NCBI GenBank assembly: GCA_023418595.1
Contig: JAEZZI010000024.1
Span: forward strand, 1-64,000
Direction of reading: 5' to 3'
Origin: Pseudomonadota bacterium
GTDB lineage: Bacteria; Pseudomonadota; Alphaproteobacteria; Sphingomonadales; Sphingomonadaceae
Length of the DNA: 64,000 nt
Part shown: positions 8,259 through 19,009 of the stretch, one piece after another
How positions within the stretch are numbered: the stretch's first letter is position 1
How the letters are laid out: every line of letters begins with the position of its first letter
Notes under the pieces: generated by a model
Database searches by the model: none
What the model was told of the DNA's origin: nothing
What the model saw: the letters and a program-made list of their open reading frames with translations, nothing else
Program-made: the position numbers and the translations under genes

Positions 8259-9391
8259 TGCTCGCGCCGCCTTCGAGCCCAAGGCGGTGGCGGCCATTCG
8301 CGAAGCTGTGGCATCGCTGGTTCGGAATCCTGGGCGGGCTGTGGCTGTTGCTGCTCGCGGTGACGGGATCGGCGATCACCTATTATGACGAGCTCGACCG
8401 CTGGCTGAATCCCGACTGGCGGTCGATTCCCGCTGCCGCCACGACCCCTTCTCCACTGGACACAGTGGTCGCGCGGGCCGACGAAGCGCTGCCGGGGTTC
8501 GTCGCGAACAACATCCTGCTGCCGACCGGGGCGACCGACACGCTCTGGATCTTGGGTCGTGCGCCGATCGACGGCACTCCCCGCCCCGTCCAGCTGTTCG
8601 CCGATCCGCGCGACGGAACTGTGCTGGGCTGGCGGGTCAGCGGCGAACTGACGCTCGACCGGCGGCATGCAATGGACATCGTCTATGGCCTTCATGTCGA
8701 TCTGTTGGCGGGCGCGTGGATGACCTGGTTCTTCGGGCTGGTGTCGCTGGCCTGGCTGGTCGATCATGCCATCGCGCTGTGGCTGGCGCTGCCGCGCGGC
8801 GCGAAATGGCTTCAGGCGTTCGCGATCGCCGGTCGCAAGGGCAGCCTGCGCCGCCTGTTCGACCTCCACCGCGCGCCCGGCATCTGGGGGTGGCCGGTGA
8901 CGTTCGTCGTCGCGCTGACCGGCGTGACGCTCGCCTGGCCGGAGACGAGCCGCGATGCGGTGGCGCTGGTCTCGCCGATCGGCGGGCGGCTGGACGAGCG
9001 GTGGCCGGACGTCGATCCGCCGCCAAACCCAGTCACCATCGAACGCGCGATCACCGCCGTTACGCACGATCGCGCAACGGTCCACAGCGTCCGCATCCTG
9101 TCCGATCATGCGGCCTATGCCGTGCGGACCTATGACGCGCGCGACGTCGATTATCAGGGGCGGCTCTGGACCTATGTCAGAATGACCGATGCCCGGCCCT
9201 TCGCGCAACGGCATGACGCGGGCGACAGCGCGGGCGACCTGTTCTTCGCCTGGCAATATGCGCTGCATTCCGGGCAGATATTCGGGCCGCTGGGTCGCCT
9301 GCTGATTTTCCTGTCGGGCGTGACGACGAGCGTGCTGGTGGTGACGGGTTACCTGTTATGGTGGCGCAGGCGCCCGCGACGTCCGATCTGA
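8258..9391 (+). CDS. PepSY-associated transmembrane protein, second copy
   Basis: A 377-aa PepSY_TM protein with an N-terminal membrane helix (about 25-45, GGLWLLLLAVTGSAITYYDE), a periplasmic domain, further helices around 150-175 and 205-230, and a last helix near 345-370 followed by basic WWRRRPRR. The N-terminal LWHRWFG carries the family His. The start codon overlaps the receptor stop by 1 bp, implying coupled translation. It is a distant paralogue of the PepSY protein on the opposite arm. As with that copy, a function in ferric-chelate reduction is inferred from the family and neighbours. Confidence 0.9.
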   Translation: MLAPPSSPRRWRPFAKLWHRWFGILGGLWLLLLAVTGSAITYYDELDRWLNPDWRSIPAAATTPSPLDTVVARADEALPGFVANNILLPTGATDTLWILGRAPIDGTPRPVQLFADPRDGTVLGWRVSGELTLDRRHAMDIVYGLHVDLLAGAWMTWFFGLVSLAWLVDHAIALWLALPRGAKWLQAFAIAGRKGSLRRLFDLHRAPGIWGWPVTFVVALTGVTLAWPETSRDAVALVSPIGGRLDERWPDVDPPPNPVTIERAITAVTHDRATVHSVRILSDHAAYAVRTYDARDVDYQGRLWTYVRMTDARPFAQRHDAGDSAGDLFFAWQYALHSGQIFGPLGRLLIFLSGVTTSVLVVTGYLLWWRRRPRRPI

Positions 9392-9416
9392 TCGAACCGA
9401 CATCGATTTTCGGAGA

Positions 9417-10814
9417 TCAGTCGGTCACGAACGGGAAAGGCGACATGCCGCGCTCGCGTTCGTTGACGATCAGCGCACGGTTCGCGGGCGGTTGCGCGCG
9501 CTGGGCGCAATCGGGTCGCACGCATGCCCGGCATCCGGGACCGATGGGAGTGGCGCGGCCTTGCGGGTCGATACCGTAGGCGCCGGCGATGATACTCGCC
9601 TGGTCGGCGGCGACGCCCAGCCCGATCGCGAATTCCGCAGCGCGTTCCGATGACGGCGCCCCGGGCCGACTGCCCTGGCCGCGCACGGTGCGCGCGAGAG
9701 TGAACCAGCGTTCCCCCTCCATTTCCACCAGTTGCGATACGATTTCGCCCGGCCGGTCGAACGCATGATGCAGCCGCCACAAGGGACAGCGCGCATCGCT
9801 GTCGATCAGCGCGCCGCCGCCTGCCCCGCCATAGCGTTTGGAGGCCTGGCCGGCGCGGTCGATGCGGATCATGAAAAAGGACAGGCCCCGCGCACCGACC
9901 CGGCTGAGAGTCGTGAGGCGGTGGGCGACCTGTTCGAAGCTCGCGCCGAACCGGCGTTCGAGCACACCGATGTCATAGCCCGTCGCCTCGCACGCGCGCA
10001 GGAAACGCCCATAGGGCATCATCAACGCGGCGGCAAAATAATGGGTCAGATGGCGTCGGAACAAGCGTTCGGCGATCCGATCGGCGAAACCTGCCCCGCG
10101 CGCCAGGGCGTCGATTTCGGCGCGCGCTTCGATCTGGGCAAGCTGTGCAGCCAGCGCAAAGGTGCGCGAGGGCCCGTCGAGCAGCTCGCTCAATTGCAAC
10201 TGGCGGGCATGAAGGTCGAGGCGGCGGAGCACATCGGGCAGCACATCGACCGGCAGGATGCGGACCGACAGGCTGTGGCGTACGCGCAATCGCTCGACCA
10301 ACGCCGCGTGCGTGTCGGCAGTGGTAAGGCGCAATTCGTCAGCCAGCGCTTCGGCAGCAGCATCGAGATCGGCAAAATGGTTGCGCCAACGCTCGATCTC
10401 GCGGCTGACGATCCGGGTTGGGTCGTCGGATGACCGCGTCGCCTCCCCTGCCCCGACAATCGTGCGATCGAATGCGCGGGCAAAGGCCTCCGCCCCGCCA
10501 GGCGCGGCTGCCAGCCACTCCTCGACTTCGTGCCGGTCGATTTCGAGGTCGGCGAACATCGGATCGGCGAGACGGCGCCGGATCGCATCCATCCCGCCAC
10601 CAGGCTCACCTGCTGCCAGCGCGCGCGGATCGAAATCGAACTGGTCGGTCATCCGCACCAGCAGCGCGGCGGGGAGTGCGCGCTGGTTGCGTTCGATCAG
10701 GTTGAGATAGCTGGGTGAAATGTCGAGCATTTCCGCCATCGCCGCCTGGGTCAGCCCGCTGCGACGTCGCAATCTTCGCACCGCATGCCCCGCCAGCAGT
10801 TTCTCACGCGCCAC
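9417..10814 (-). CDS. ScfR-family (short-chain fatty acyl) XRE transcriptional regulator
   Basis: A 465-aa regulator. Residues about 10-65 are a Cro/C1-type helix-turn-helix (LRRRSGLTQAAMAEML, DISPSYLNLIERNQR). The middle is an ImmA/IrrE-like (DUF955) domain, and the C-terminal part is the DUF2083-type domain with clustered cysteines (CRACVRPDCAQR), which is typical of the short-chain fatty acyl regulators and RamB. Such proteins control isocitrate lyase, methylcitrate and propionyl-CoA genes in response to acyl-CoA. Here it is divergent from aceA, which fits. The start is GTG at 10814 with AGGTGA just upstream. Confidence 0.9.
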   Translation of the reverse strand: MAREKLLAGHAVRRLRRRSGLTQAAMAEMLDISPSYLNLIERNQRALPAALLVRMTDQFDFDPRALAAGEPGGGMDAIRRRLADPMFADLEIDRHEVEEWLAAAPGGAEAFARAFDRTIVGAGEATRSSDDPTRIVSREIERWRNHFADLDAAAEALADELRLTTADTHAALVERLRVRHSLSVRILPVDVLPDVLRRLDLHARQLQLSELLDGPSRTFALAAQLAQIEARAEIDALARGAGFADRIAERLFRRHLTHYFAAALMMPYGRFLRACEATGYDIGVLERRFGASFEQVAHRLTTLSRVGARGLSFFMIRIDRAGQASKRYGGAGGGALIDSDARCPLWRLHHAFDRPGEIVSQLVEMEGERWFTLARTVRGQGSRPGAPSSERAAEFAIGLGVAADQASIIAGAYGIDPQGRATPIGPGCRACVRPDCAQRAQPPANRALIVNERERGMSPFPFVTD

Positions 10815-10821
10815 GGCTCAC

Positions 10822-10894
10822 CTGTAAATATCATTACAATCGCACACTGCGCATAACCCATCCGGTGACTTGGCGACACCAAAATCTGTAAATA
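10822..10894. promoter_or_regulatory. Divergent control region with repeated CTGTAAATA
   Basis: The nonamer CTGTAAATA occurs at 10822-10830, just ahead of the regulator start, and again at 10886-10894, ahead of the small gene and aceA. One copy per promoter suggests operators for the adjacent ScfR-type protein (autoregulation plus aceA control). The binding is inference. Confidence 0.4.
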
Positions 10895-10971
10895 ACCGTC
10901 ACACGCGGAGGAGTTTGGCGCTATCCATCGGTTACCGCAGCGATGTGGACGAACCGATCAGGAGCTTCGAC

Positions 10972-11127
10972 ATGCCGACCGAACCCCAGCGCAGCCGCGC
11001 CGTATTTTCCAACGAGGATTTCGGACTGATGAAGGAAGCGGTGGCGAACTACGTCAAGCAGATTGCCGACGACCCGCGTTCGTCCAAATTCTCTAACCTC
11101 TATCACCGCCTCGGCCGCCTCGGCTGA
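10972..11127 (+). CDS. Small hypothetical protein, 51 aa, upstream of aceA
   Basis: A 51-aa charged protein starting MPTEPQRSRAVFSNEDFGLM and ending LYHRLGRLG. AGGAG lies 8 bp before the ATG. The frame is open further upstream, but only this start has a ribosome site. No signal or membrane segment; the middle (MKEAVANYVKQIADD) should be an amphipathic helix. A strong intrinsic terminator follows within 65 bp and before aceA, so it may form its own short transcript or act as a leader gene for aceA. No family recognised. Confidence 0.7.
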   Translation: MPTEPQRSRAVFSNEDFGLMKEAVANYVKQIADDPRSSKFSNLYHRLGRLG

Positions 11128-11169
11128 CGCGTCTGTCGATCGGTCCCGGCCAATTTGGCGGGGCCATGA

Positions 11170-11185
11170 TTTCCTGGGGAGGAAA
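11170..11185 (+). repeat. Short hairpin TTTCCT/AGGAAA
   Basis: A perfect 6-bp stem with a GGGG loop just before the terminator hairpin. The two hairpins in a row make the aceA leader highly structured. Confidence 0.6.
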
Positions 11186-11187
11186 GG

Positions 11188-11225
11188 TGTCCGTCGGTGC
11201 CCCGGTGCCGACGGACATTTCTTTC
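11188..11225 (+). terminator. Rho-independent terminator between the 51-aa gene and aceA
   Basis: A perfect 10-bp stem (TGTCCGTCGG at 11188-11197 with CCGACGGACA at 11208-11217) and 10-base loop, followed by TTTCTTTC. It ends the small gene and stands about 30 bp ahead of aceA. Unless aceA has a promoter inside or after it, transcription must read through, which would make it an attenuator. Confidence 0.75.
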
Positions 11226-11254
11226 CCGCACCACCCAATGGGGGAGTTTCAACG

Positions 11255-12850
11255 ATGACCTATCAGGATCAGATCACCGGCAACCAACAGCTTATCCAAC
11301 GCTTCCGCGGCACCTGGGATGGGATTGACGCTGAAAGCGTTGCGCGGATGCAGTTGCAGAACCGGTTCCGCACCGGGATCGACATCGCCCGCTACACCGC
11401 CGCGATCATGCGCCGCGATATGGCGGCATATGATGCCGACCCCGCCAATTACACCCAGTCGCTGGGCTGCTGGCACGGGTTCATCGGCCAGCAAAAGCTC
11501 ATTTCGATCAAGAAGCATTTCGGATCGACCAAGGGGCGCTATCTCTACCTCTCGGGCTGGATGATTGCGGCGTTGCGCAGCGATTTCGGGCCGCTTCCCG
11601 ACCAGTCGATGCATGAGAAGACCAGCGTGCCCGCGCTGATCGAGGAACTCTATACCTTCCTCAAACAGGCCGACGCACGCGAGTTGGGCATGATGTTCCG
11701 CGACCTCGACGATGCGCGGGACGCGGGTAACGAGGTCGAGGTACAACGGCTGACCAATGCGATCGACAATTACGAAACTCATGTCGTGCCGATCATCGCC
11801 GATATCGACGCGGGCTTCGGCAATGCCGAGGCGACCTATCTGCTGGCAAAGAAGATGATCGAGGCGGGGGCGTGCGCGCTGCAGATCGAAAATCAGGTCA
11901 GCGACGAAAAGCAATGCGGGCATCAGGACGGCAAGGTCACCGTGCCGCACGAGGATTTCCTCGCAAAGGTCCGGGCCTGTCGTTACGCATTCCTGGAACT
12001 CGGCGTCGAAGACGGAATTATCGTCACCCGCACCGATTCGCTGGGCGCGGGGCTGACCAAGCAGATCGCCTATTCGAAGGAGCCCGGCGATCTGGGCGAC
12101 CAGTATAACGCCTTTCTCGACTGCGAAGAGGTCACCGATCTGTCATCGCTACGCGGCGACGTCGTGATCGAACGCGACGGCAAACTGATGCGGCCCAAGC
12201 GCCTGCCGTCCAACCTCTACCAATTCCGCGAAGGGACCGGCGCCGACCGCTGCGTGCTCGATTGCATCACGTCGTTACAGAACGGCGCCGACCTGCTCTG
12301 GATCGAAACCGAAAAGCCGCACATCGAACAGATCGCGTCGATGGTCGATCGCATCCGCGAAGTCGTGCCGAATGCGAAGCTGGTCTACAACAACTCGCCG
12401 AGTTTCAACTGGACGCTCAATTTCCGGCAGCAGGTGTTCGATGCATGGCAAGAGGAAGGCAAGGACGTGTCGGGCTATGACCGCGCCAAATTGATGAGCG
12501 TCGATTACGATGCCACCGATCTGGCTGCCGAAGCCGACGAGCGCATCCGCACCTTCCAGCGCGATGCATCGGCGCGTGCGGGGATCTTCCATCACCTGAT
12601 CACGCTGCCGACCTATCACACCGCCGCGCTCTCGACCGACAATCTGGCGCGCGAATATTTCGGTGACGCCGCGATGCTCGGCTATGTGAAGAACGTCCAG
12701 CGGCAGGAAATCCGCCAGGGCATCGCCTGTGTAAAGCATCAGAACATGTCCGGCTCCGACATCGGCGACGACCACAAGGAATATTTCGCCGGAGAAGCCG
12801 CGCTGAAGGCGGGCGGCGTCCACAACACGATGAACCAGTTCGCCGCCTGA
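11255..12850 (+). CDS. aceA: Isocitrate lyase
   Basis: A 531-aa enzyme that cleaves isocitrate to glyoxylate and succinate, the first step of the glyoxylate shunt. The length and the active-site sequence KQCGHQDGKVTVPHEDF (about residues 215-231) match the long isocitrate lyases of Pseudomonas and alphaproteobacteria rather than the ~430-aa form. The catalytic Cys is in KQCGH. The frame is open further upstream, but the ATG at 11255 is the start because GGGGAG precedes it and the N-terminus MTYQDQITGNQQLIQRF fits the family. No malate synthase is in the window. The divergent ScfR-type gene is the likely regulator. Confidence 0.97.
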   Translation: MTYQDQITGNQQLIQRFRGTWDGIDAESVARMQLQNRFRTGIDIARYTAAIMRRDMAAYDADPANYTQSLGCWHGFIGQQKLISIKKHFGSTKGRYLYLSGWMIAALRSDFGPLPDQSMHEKTSVPALIEELYTFLKQADARELGMMFRDLDDARDAGNEVEVQRLTNAIDNYETHVVPIIADIDAGFGNAEATYLLAKKMIEAGACALQIENQVSDEKQCGHQDGKVTVPHEDFLAKVRACRYAFLELGVEDGIIVTRTDSLGAGLTKQIAYSKEPGDLGDQYNAFLDCEEVTDLSSLRGDVVIERDGKLMRPKRLPSNLYQFREGTGADRCVLDCITSLQNGADLLWIETEKPHIEQIASMVDRIREVVPNAKLVYNNSPSFNWTLNFRQQVFDAWQEEGKDVSGYDRAKLMSVDYDATDLAAEADERIRTFQRDASARAGIFHHLITLPTYHTAALSTDNLAREYFGDAAMLGYVKNVQRQEIRQGIACVKHQNMSGSDIGDDHKEYFAGEAALKAGGVHNTMNQFAA

Positions 12851-12863
12851 TTCAGGGACTCAG

Positions 12864-12887
12864 CCCCGCCGGAGACGTTCGGCGGGG
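12864..12887 (+). terminator. Possible terminator hairpin after aceA
   Basis: An 8-bp GC stem (CCCCGCCG with CGGCGGGG) and 8-base loop 13 bp after the aceA stop. There is no T-run, so it may act only as a weak terminator or mRNA-end structure. Confidence 0.4.
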
Positions 12888-13299
12888 CGGGATCGGGGGA
12901 ATTCGGTGCAGTTCCATCGCACGTCTTCGACCGCACCAGCGCCGGTGCGGTTGTAGCCGAACGACATCGCGTCGATGGCGCTTCCGGGAACGGAAAGGAG
13001 GGATTGTCCTGGGACGAAACAACAATCGGTCCGCCGCAACGCGGTCATCCGGAGCGGCAGATGGGCGGCGTCAGGCCGCTTGCACGTAGCGCCGCCAGCC
13101 GGTCCTGAGCGGCGGCTGCAAGCAGCCAGCCGAAGGGCGAGCGCGCGACCTTCCTGACCCACCCGCCGCCCGGGCGATCACGTCGACCTCCGGATTGAGT
13201 TTGGACCATAAGCGGGCAGGAACCGGCGAACCGACTTCGGCTGCAATGGCCGGGCGCGAAGGGGATGTGATATTGCGACGATCACACCGAGGACCTCGA
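12888..13299. other. Gap without recognised gene
   Basis: About 410 bp after aceA. Several frames are open here, but none has a good ribosome site, typical codon pattern or recognisable protein. No tRNA, known riboswitch or mobile element is visible. Confidence 0.5.
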
Positions 13300-13446
13300 T
13301 CAATGACCGTAGGTCTTGATGCCGCGCCGACGGAGCTTTTGACGACGGCGCTTACGCAAAGAGATCGCGATCGTCGGGATTCCGATCAGCAACACGAACC
13401 CGATAATCGCATAAGCCACCACTTCGCGAGATATTTCTTCTACCAT
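13300..13446 (-). CDS. Small single-pass membrane protein, 48 aa
   Basis: A 48-aa protein: an acidic N-terminus (MVEEISREV), one hydrophobic helix of about 20 residues (VAYAIIGFVLLIGIPTIAIS), then a strongly basic tail (LRKRRRQKLRRRGIK) ending TYGH. The layout is a classic single-pass inner-membrane microprotein with the basic end in the cytoplasm. The ribosome site is weak (GAGACG). It lies alone in a 790-bp gap and converges on aceA. No family recognised. The clean charge-hydrophobic-charge pattern argues that it is real. Confidence 0.65.
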   Translation of the reverse strand: MVEEISREVVAYAIIGFVLLIGIPTIAISLRKRRRQKLRRRGIKTYGH

Positions 13447-13642
13447 CGGTAACGTCTCGGCTGATCCAGTAATTTTCGATTGAGACAGCTCCTGTCACAA
13501 ATGTCAGCGAGGGGCAACTTCGGAAGGTTACTCTGTGCTTAGGGCCGGATGACATCGGGCCGTGTCAACAAAGATTCACAGGCGGTCGCTTCTTGTCCCA
13601 CCAATTATTCGCAAATAGCGCGTGTCGGTGGTTTTGTTAGAT

Positions 13643-15660
<2,018 letters not shown>

Positions 15661-15668
15661 AAGCTGTT

Positions 15669-15992
15669 CTAGGCGTCCCGCGCGGCGCTGTCGAGCGCCG
15701 CATACCAGTCGGCATAGGGGGTGTTCTTGGCGAGGTGGCGGTTCCAGTCCCTGGCGCCGTCGTCCCACCAGACCGGGCCGCGTTCGCCGAGGGCGCGTTT
15801 GGCGGCATCGACGCGGGCGCGGGCGTCGGGTTCCTTTGCGCGGACGGCGCGACGGGCGGCCATGAGGTCGCGGACGAGCGCGTCGCGGGCTTCGTCGGAC
15901 AAGGCGGGGTTGCTCATTCGCCACAACCGACCGCGCACGACGAAATAGCGCTCGTCGGGGGTGACCGGGTGGCCGCCCGCGCGACCGCTCAC
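15669..15992 (-). CDS. Conserved hypothetical protein, 107 aa
   Basis: A soluble 107-aa protein containing DERYFVVRGRLWRMSNPAL, then a charged helical middle (DALVRDLMAARRAVRAKEPD) and RGPVWWDDGARDWNRHLAKN. It resembles an uncharacterised short family common in sphingomonads. GTG at 15992 is chosen because it overlaps the DUF2141 stop as GTGA; the frame runs further upstream but inside that gene. It is the last gene before the thiC riboswitch. No function known to me. Confidence 0.75.
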   Translation of the reverse strand: MSGRAGGHPVTPDERYFVVRGRLWRMSNPALSDEARDALVRDLMAARRAVRAKEPDARARVDAAKRALGERGPVWWDDGARDWNRHLAKNTPYADWYAALDSAARDA

Positions 15993-16444
15993 AGCATGTA
16001 TTTCATGCGGACTTGCTGGCGGGTGGGGCCGTCGATTTCGAAGCGGGCGGCATTGAACTTCGGCGGACCGAAGCGGATCGCAGGGTTCCTCGAAAAGCCG
16101 AATCCTTCGCGCGGGATTCCGGCAAAGGTATCGAGCCTCGAATTGCCGTTTTCGTCGTGGATGACGGCGAGCGCGTAGCGGCCGGGGGGAAGCCCCTCGA
16201 ACGCCATGGCGTGCTGGCGCGCGGGCACCGTTTTGGTCGAGGCGCGGGCGTCGTCGACGCAATTAGGAAAATTGTCGGGATCGGCGGTCAGGCAGACCTG
16301 AATCAGTCCCTTGGCCGACCGCATGCCCGATACATCGACGTCAAGCCGCGCGGTGGGGCTCGCTCCGGGCAGCATCGCCACGATGATGAGCGCCGCGCCC
16401 AGCCTGCGCAGCAGCCGCTCGGTCGGCCCGGCGGCGAGCAGCAT
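15989..16444 (-). CDS. DUF2141 domain secreted protein
   Basis: A 151-aa protein with an N-terminal signal segment (LGAALIIVAMLPGASPTA) followed by a DUF2141 domain (about residues 35-150), with motifs VSGMRSAKGLIQVCL, LPPGRYALAVIHDENGN and GIPREGFGFS. These small beta-sandwich periplasmic proteins have no settled function but are often beside carotenoid or sterol-desaturase-like genes. The ATG at 16444 overlaps the upstream gene by 104 bp; no later start keeps the signal segment. It overlaps the next gene by 4 bp. Confidence 0.82.
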   Translation of the reverse strand: MLLAAGPTERLLRRLGAALIIVAMLPGASPTARLDVDVSGMRSAKGLIQVCLTADPDNFPNCVDDARASTKTVPARQHAMAFEGLPPGRYALAVIHDENGNSRLDTFAGIPREGFGFSRNPAIRFGPPKFNAARFEIDGPTRQQVRMKYML

Positions 16445-17162
16445 CGAAATCGCCGAGGCCATCGTCGGTGCCGCAGACGCGGTCCCAGAAGCGGAAATAG
16501 AGGCCATAATTACATCCGTACCGTTCATGGTGCCGCTGATGATGGCTGGCGGTGATCAGCCAGTTCCCCAATGGCCCCTTCCACATGAACCGGGGAAAAA
16601 CCTCCCACCCCATGTGATTGGTCACCCCCATAACCGTCATCACCGCCAGCACAAAGCCGAGCGCACCCACATGGATGGGAATGACGAACACCAGTAGCGG
16701 AATTACCACAGCGCCGGTCAGCGCCTCGACCGGGTGGAACGCCATCGCCGCCCAGGCGGTCGGCGGGCGGCTGGCATGGTGGACGGCGTGGGCCATGCGG
16801 AACGGTTTGGGCCGGTGCATCCAGCGGTGGGTCCAGTAGAACCACGTATCGTGCGCGAAGAGATAGGCGAAGACCGACAGCGGAACATACCAATGCGGGT
16901 AGGCCGACACGTCGGAATAAATCGCGGTCCAGCCGCGATTCTGCCAGCCCCAGGCGACGATCCCGGCTGGAACGCCGTAGATGGCGGCGGACGCGAGGCT
17001 CCAGCCGATTTCCTTGCGCATCTGGGCATCGAGGCCGGTGTAGAGGCCGGGATGTTTGAGGCGGGTCGCCCATGCGAAGCCGCCCGAGGCGATGAGGTAG
17101 CGTATGCCGACGATCAGCGTCATCGCGATGGCGGACAGAGCGATGGCGAGCGCGACGGACAT
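16341..17162 (-). CDS. Sterol desaturase / fatty acid hydroxylase family membrane protein
   Basis: A 273-aa integral membrane di-iron protein with the three His clusters of the family: HDTWFYWTHRWMH (about 104-116), HAVHH (about 127-131) and SHHQRHH (about 208-214), between several hydrophobic helices. It should hydroxylate or desaturate a lipid, sterol-like or carotenoid substrate. The C-terminal 30 residues after VCGTDDGLGDF are Arg/Ala-rich and overlap the DUF2141 gene, which may mean the tail is unusual or lightly constrained. It heads a run of overlapping genes leading to the thiC leader. Confidence 0.9.
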   Translation of the reverse strand: MSVALAIALSAIAMTLIVGIRYLIASGGFAWATRLKHPGLYTGLDAQMRKEIGWSLASAAIYGVPAGIVAWGWQNRGWTAIYSDVSAYPHWYVPLSVFAYLFAHDTWFYWTHRWMHRPKPFRMAHAVHHASRPPTAWAAMAFHPVEALTGAVVIPLLVFVIPIHVGALGFVLAVMTVMGVTNHMGWEVFPRFMWKGPLGNWLITASHHQRHHERYGCNYGLYFRFWDRVCGTDDGLGDFDAARRRADRAAAAQAGRGAHHRGDAARSEPHRAA

Positions 17163-17234
17163 GGGGTGGTTCTAGGCGGTTTTGCCGGACAAGTGTAGCA
17201 GTTGCGATGTCAGCGGCGCGGCTTTGCTCTTGGA

Positions 17235-17942
17235 TCAGAGGGCGATGGCGCGTGCCGCTTGCTTGCGCTCCGAATAGCGATCCACCAACCGGTCGGCGTG
17301 CGGGCGCAGCAGGACGGTGAAACGCACCAGTTCCTCCATCACATCGACGATGCGGTCGTAATAGTCGGAGGGGCGCATGCGTCCGGCTTCGTCGAATTCC
17401 TGATACGCCTTGGCGACGCTCGACTGGTTGGGGATAGTGAACATCCGCATCCATCGCCCCAGCAGACGCAGGCTGTTGACGCTGTTGAACGATTGCGACC
17501 CCGCCGATACCTGCATCACCGCCAGCGTGCGCCCCTGGGTCGGGCGGACGCCGCCCATGCTCAAGGGCAGATGGTCGATCTGGGTCTTCATGATGCCGGT
17601 GATCTGGCCGTGGCGTTCGGGGCTGCACCAGACCTGGCCTTCGGACCAGAGCGACAATTCGCGCAGTTCGTGGACCGCCGGATGGTCGTCGCCCGTATGG
17701 AGATCGGGAAGCGGCAGATCGCGGGGATCGAAGATGCGGGTTTCCGCGCCGAAATATTCGAGCAGCCGTGCGGCTTCCTCGACGCAGAGCCGCGAATAGG
17801 AACGCTCGCGCAGGCTGCCATACAGAAGCAGGATGCGCGGGCGCGGCTGGTCTTCGCCGAGTCCTGCGGCCGGGCGTCGGGATGCGTGCTCGGGCGACAG
17901 CGCAGGCAGGTGGGCGGGGTCGGGGATGGGGCGAATGGGCAT
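17235..17942 (-). CDS. arsH: ArsH, organoarsenical NADPH-dependent FMN oxidoreductase
   Basis: A 235-aa flavodoxin-like FMN reductase of the ArsH family, which oxidises trivalent organoarsenicals. The FMN loop [11 protein letters not shown] is at about 41-51, followed by the ArsH-typical [20 protein letters not shown] and [12 protein letters not shown] stretches. It is the last gene of the ars operon. Its ATG overlaps the acr3 stop by 1 bp (TGATG). Confidence 0.95.
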   Translation of the reverse strand: MPIRPIPDPAHLPALSPEHASRRPAAGLGEDQPRPRILLLYGSLRERSYSRLCVEEAARLLEYFGAETRIFDPRDLPLPDLHTGDDHPAVHELRELSLWSEGQVWCSPERHGQITGIMKTQIDHLPLSMGGVRPTQGRTLAVMQVSAGSQSFNSVNSLRLLGRWMRMFTIPNQSSVAKAYQEFDEAGRMRPSDYYDRIVDVMEELVRFTVLLRPHADRLVDRYSERKQAARAIAL

Positions 17943-19009
17943 CAGGCGCGAACCTCCCTGGCGTCGGGGAACCAGCGTCGCCCGAGGCGCAGCGCGACGT
18001 GAACGAGCAGGATCAGCACCGGCACCTCCACCAGCGGGCCGATAACGGCGGCAAAGGCGACGGGGGAAGCAAGGCCGAACGCCGCGATGGCGACCGCGAT
18101 CGCGAGTTCGAAATTATTGCCCGACGCGGTAAAGGCGATCGCGGTGGTGCGCGGATAATCGCCCGCGATACGCTTCCCCATCCAGAAGCTGACCAGGAAC
18201 ATGATGACGAAATAGAGGGTCAGCGGGATCGCGATGCGGACCGCGTCGAGCGGTAGGCGAACGACGTCGCCGCCCTTCAGCGAGAACATCGCGACGATGG
18301 TGAACAGAAGCGCTGCGAGCGTTATGGGGCCGATGCGCGGCAGAAATTCACGCTCGTACCAATCCTCTCCCCGGCGGGCGACGAGGATGCGGCGAGTGAG
18401 GTAACCGGCGAGGAAGGGGATGCCGAGATAGATCAGCACCGCGCTCGCAATGGTCCGGAAATCGACGTCGATCACGCTGCCTTCCAACCCAAGCAAGGGC
18501 GGCAGGACGCCGAGGAAAAACCAGGCGTAGAGGCTGAAGAACGCGATCTGGAACACCGAATTGAACGCGACCAGTCCGGCGACGTATTGATTGTCGCCGC
18601 GCGCCAGCTGGTTCCAAACCAGCACCATCGCAATGCACCGCGCCAGCCCGATCAGGATCACGCCGGTCATATATTCAGGCGTGTCGCGCAGGAAAATGAC
18701 CGCCAGCACGAACATCAGCACCGGGCCGATCAGCCAGTTCTGCACCAGCGACAGCATCAGCACGCGGCGGTCGTCGAACACGCGCGGCAACTCGGCGTAG
18801 CGAACGCGCGCGAGCGGCGGATACATCATCAGGATGAGGCCGATGGCGATCGGGATGTTGGTGCTGCCGACGCTGAGCGAATCGAGCGCGGCGGGCAGGC
18901 CGGTAAAAACGCTGCCCATCAACACCCCCAGCGCCATCGCCGCGAAGATCCACAGCGTCAGCCAGCGGTCGAGGGAGGAGAGCTTTCCGGGCTTGGCAGC
19001 GGCGCTCAT
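17942..19009 (-). CDS. acr3: ACR3-family arsenite efflux permease
   Basis: A 355-aa inner-membrane arsenite exporter with about ten helices. The conserved Cys sits in [13 protein letters not shown], the ACR3 signature that binds As(III). Length matches bacterial ACR3. The ATG at 19009 overlaps the arsC stop as ATGA; the frame is open upstream only within arsC. It pumps out arsenite made by ArsC. Confidence 0.96.
   Translation of the reverse strand: MSAAAKPGKLSSLDRWLTLWIFAAMALGVLMGSVFTGLPAALDSLSVGSTNIPIAIGLILMMYPPLARVRYAELPRVFDDRRVLMLSLVQNWLIGPVLMFVLAVIFLRDTPEYMTGVILIGLARCIAMVLVWNQLARGDNQYVAGLVAFNSVFQIAFFSLYAWFFLGVLPPLLGLEGSVIDVDFRTIASAVLIYLGIPFLAGYLTRRILVARRGEDWYEREFLPRIGPITLAALLFTIVAMFSLKGGDVVRLPLDAVRIAIPLTLYFVIMFLVSFWMGKRIAGDYPRTTAIAFTASGNNFELAIAVAIAAFGLASPVAFAAVIGPLVEVPVLILLVHVALRLGRRWFPDAREVRA

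Noticed and set aside
12860..13162. 100-codon minus-strand frame after aceA
   Set aside because: No ribosome site; composition is Arg/Ala/Pro-rich like other shadow frames, and it crosses the aceA terminator hairpin.
13195..13452. 85-codon plus-strand frame overlapping the 48-aa membrane protein
   Set aside because: No ribosome site, charged random-like sequence; the minus-strand frame has a clear membrane-protein pattern.
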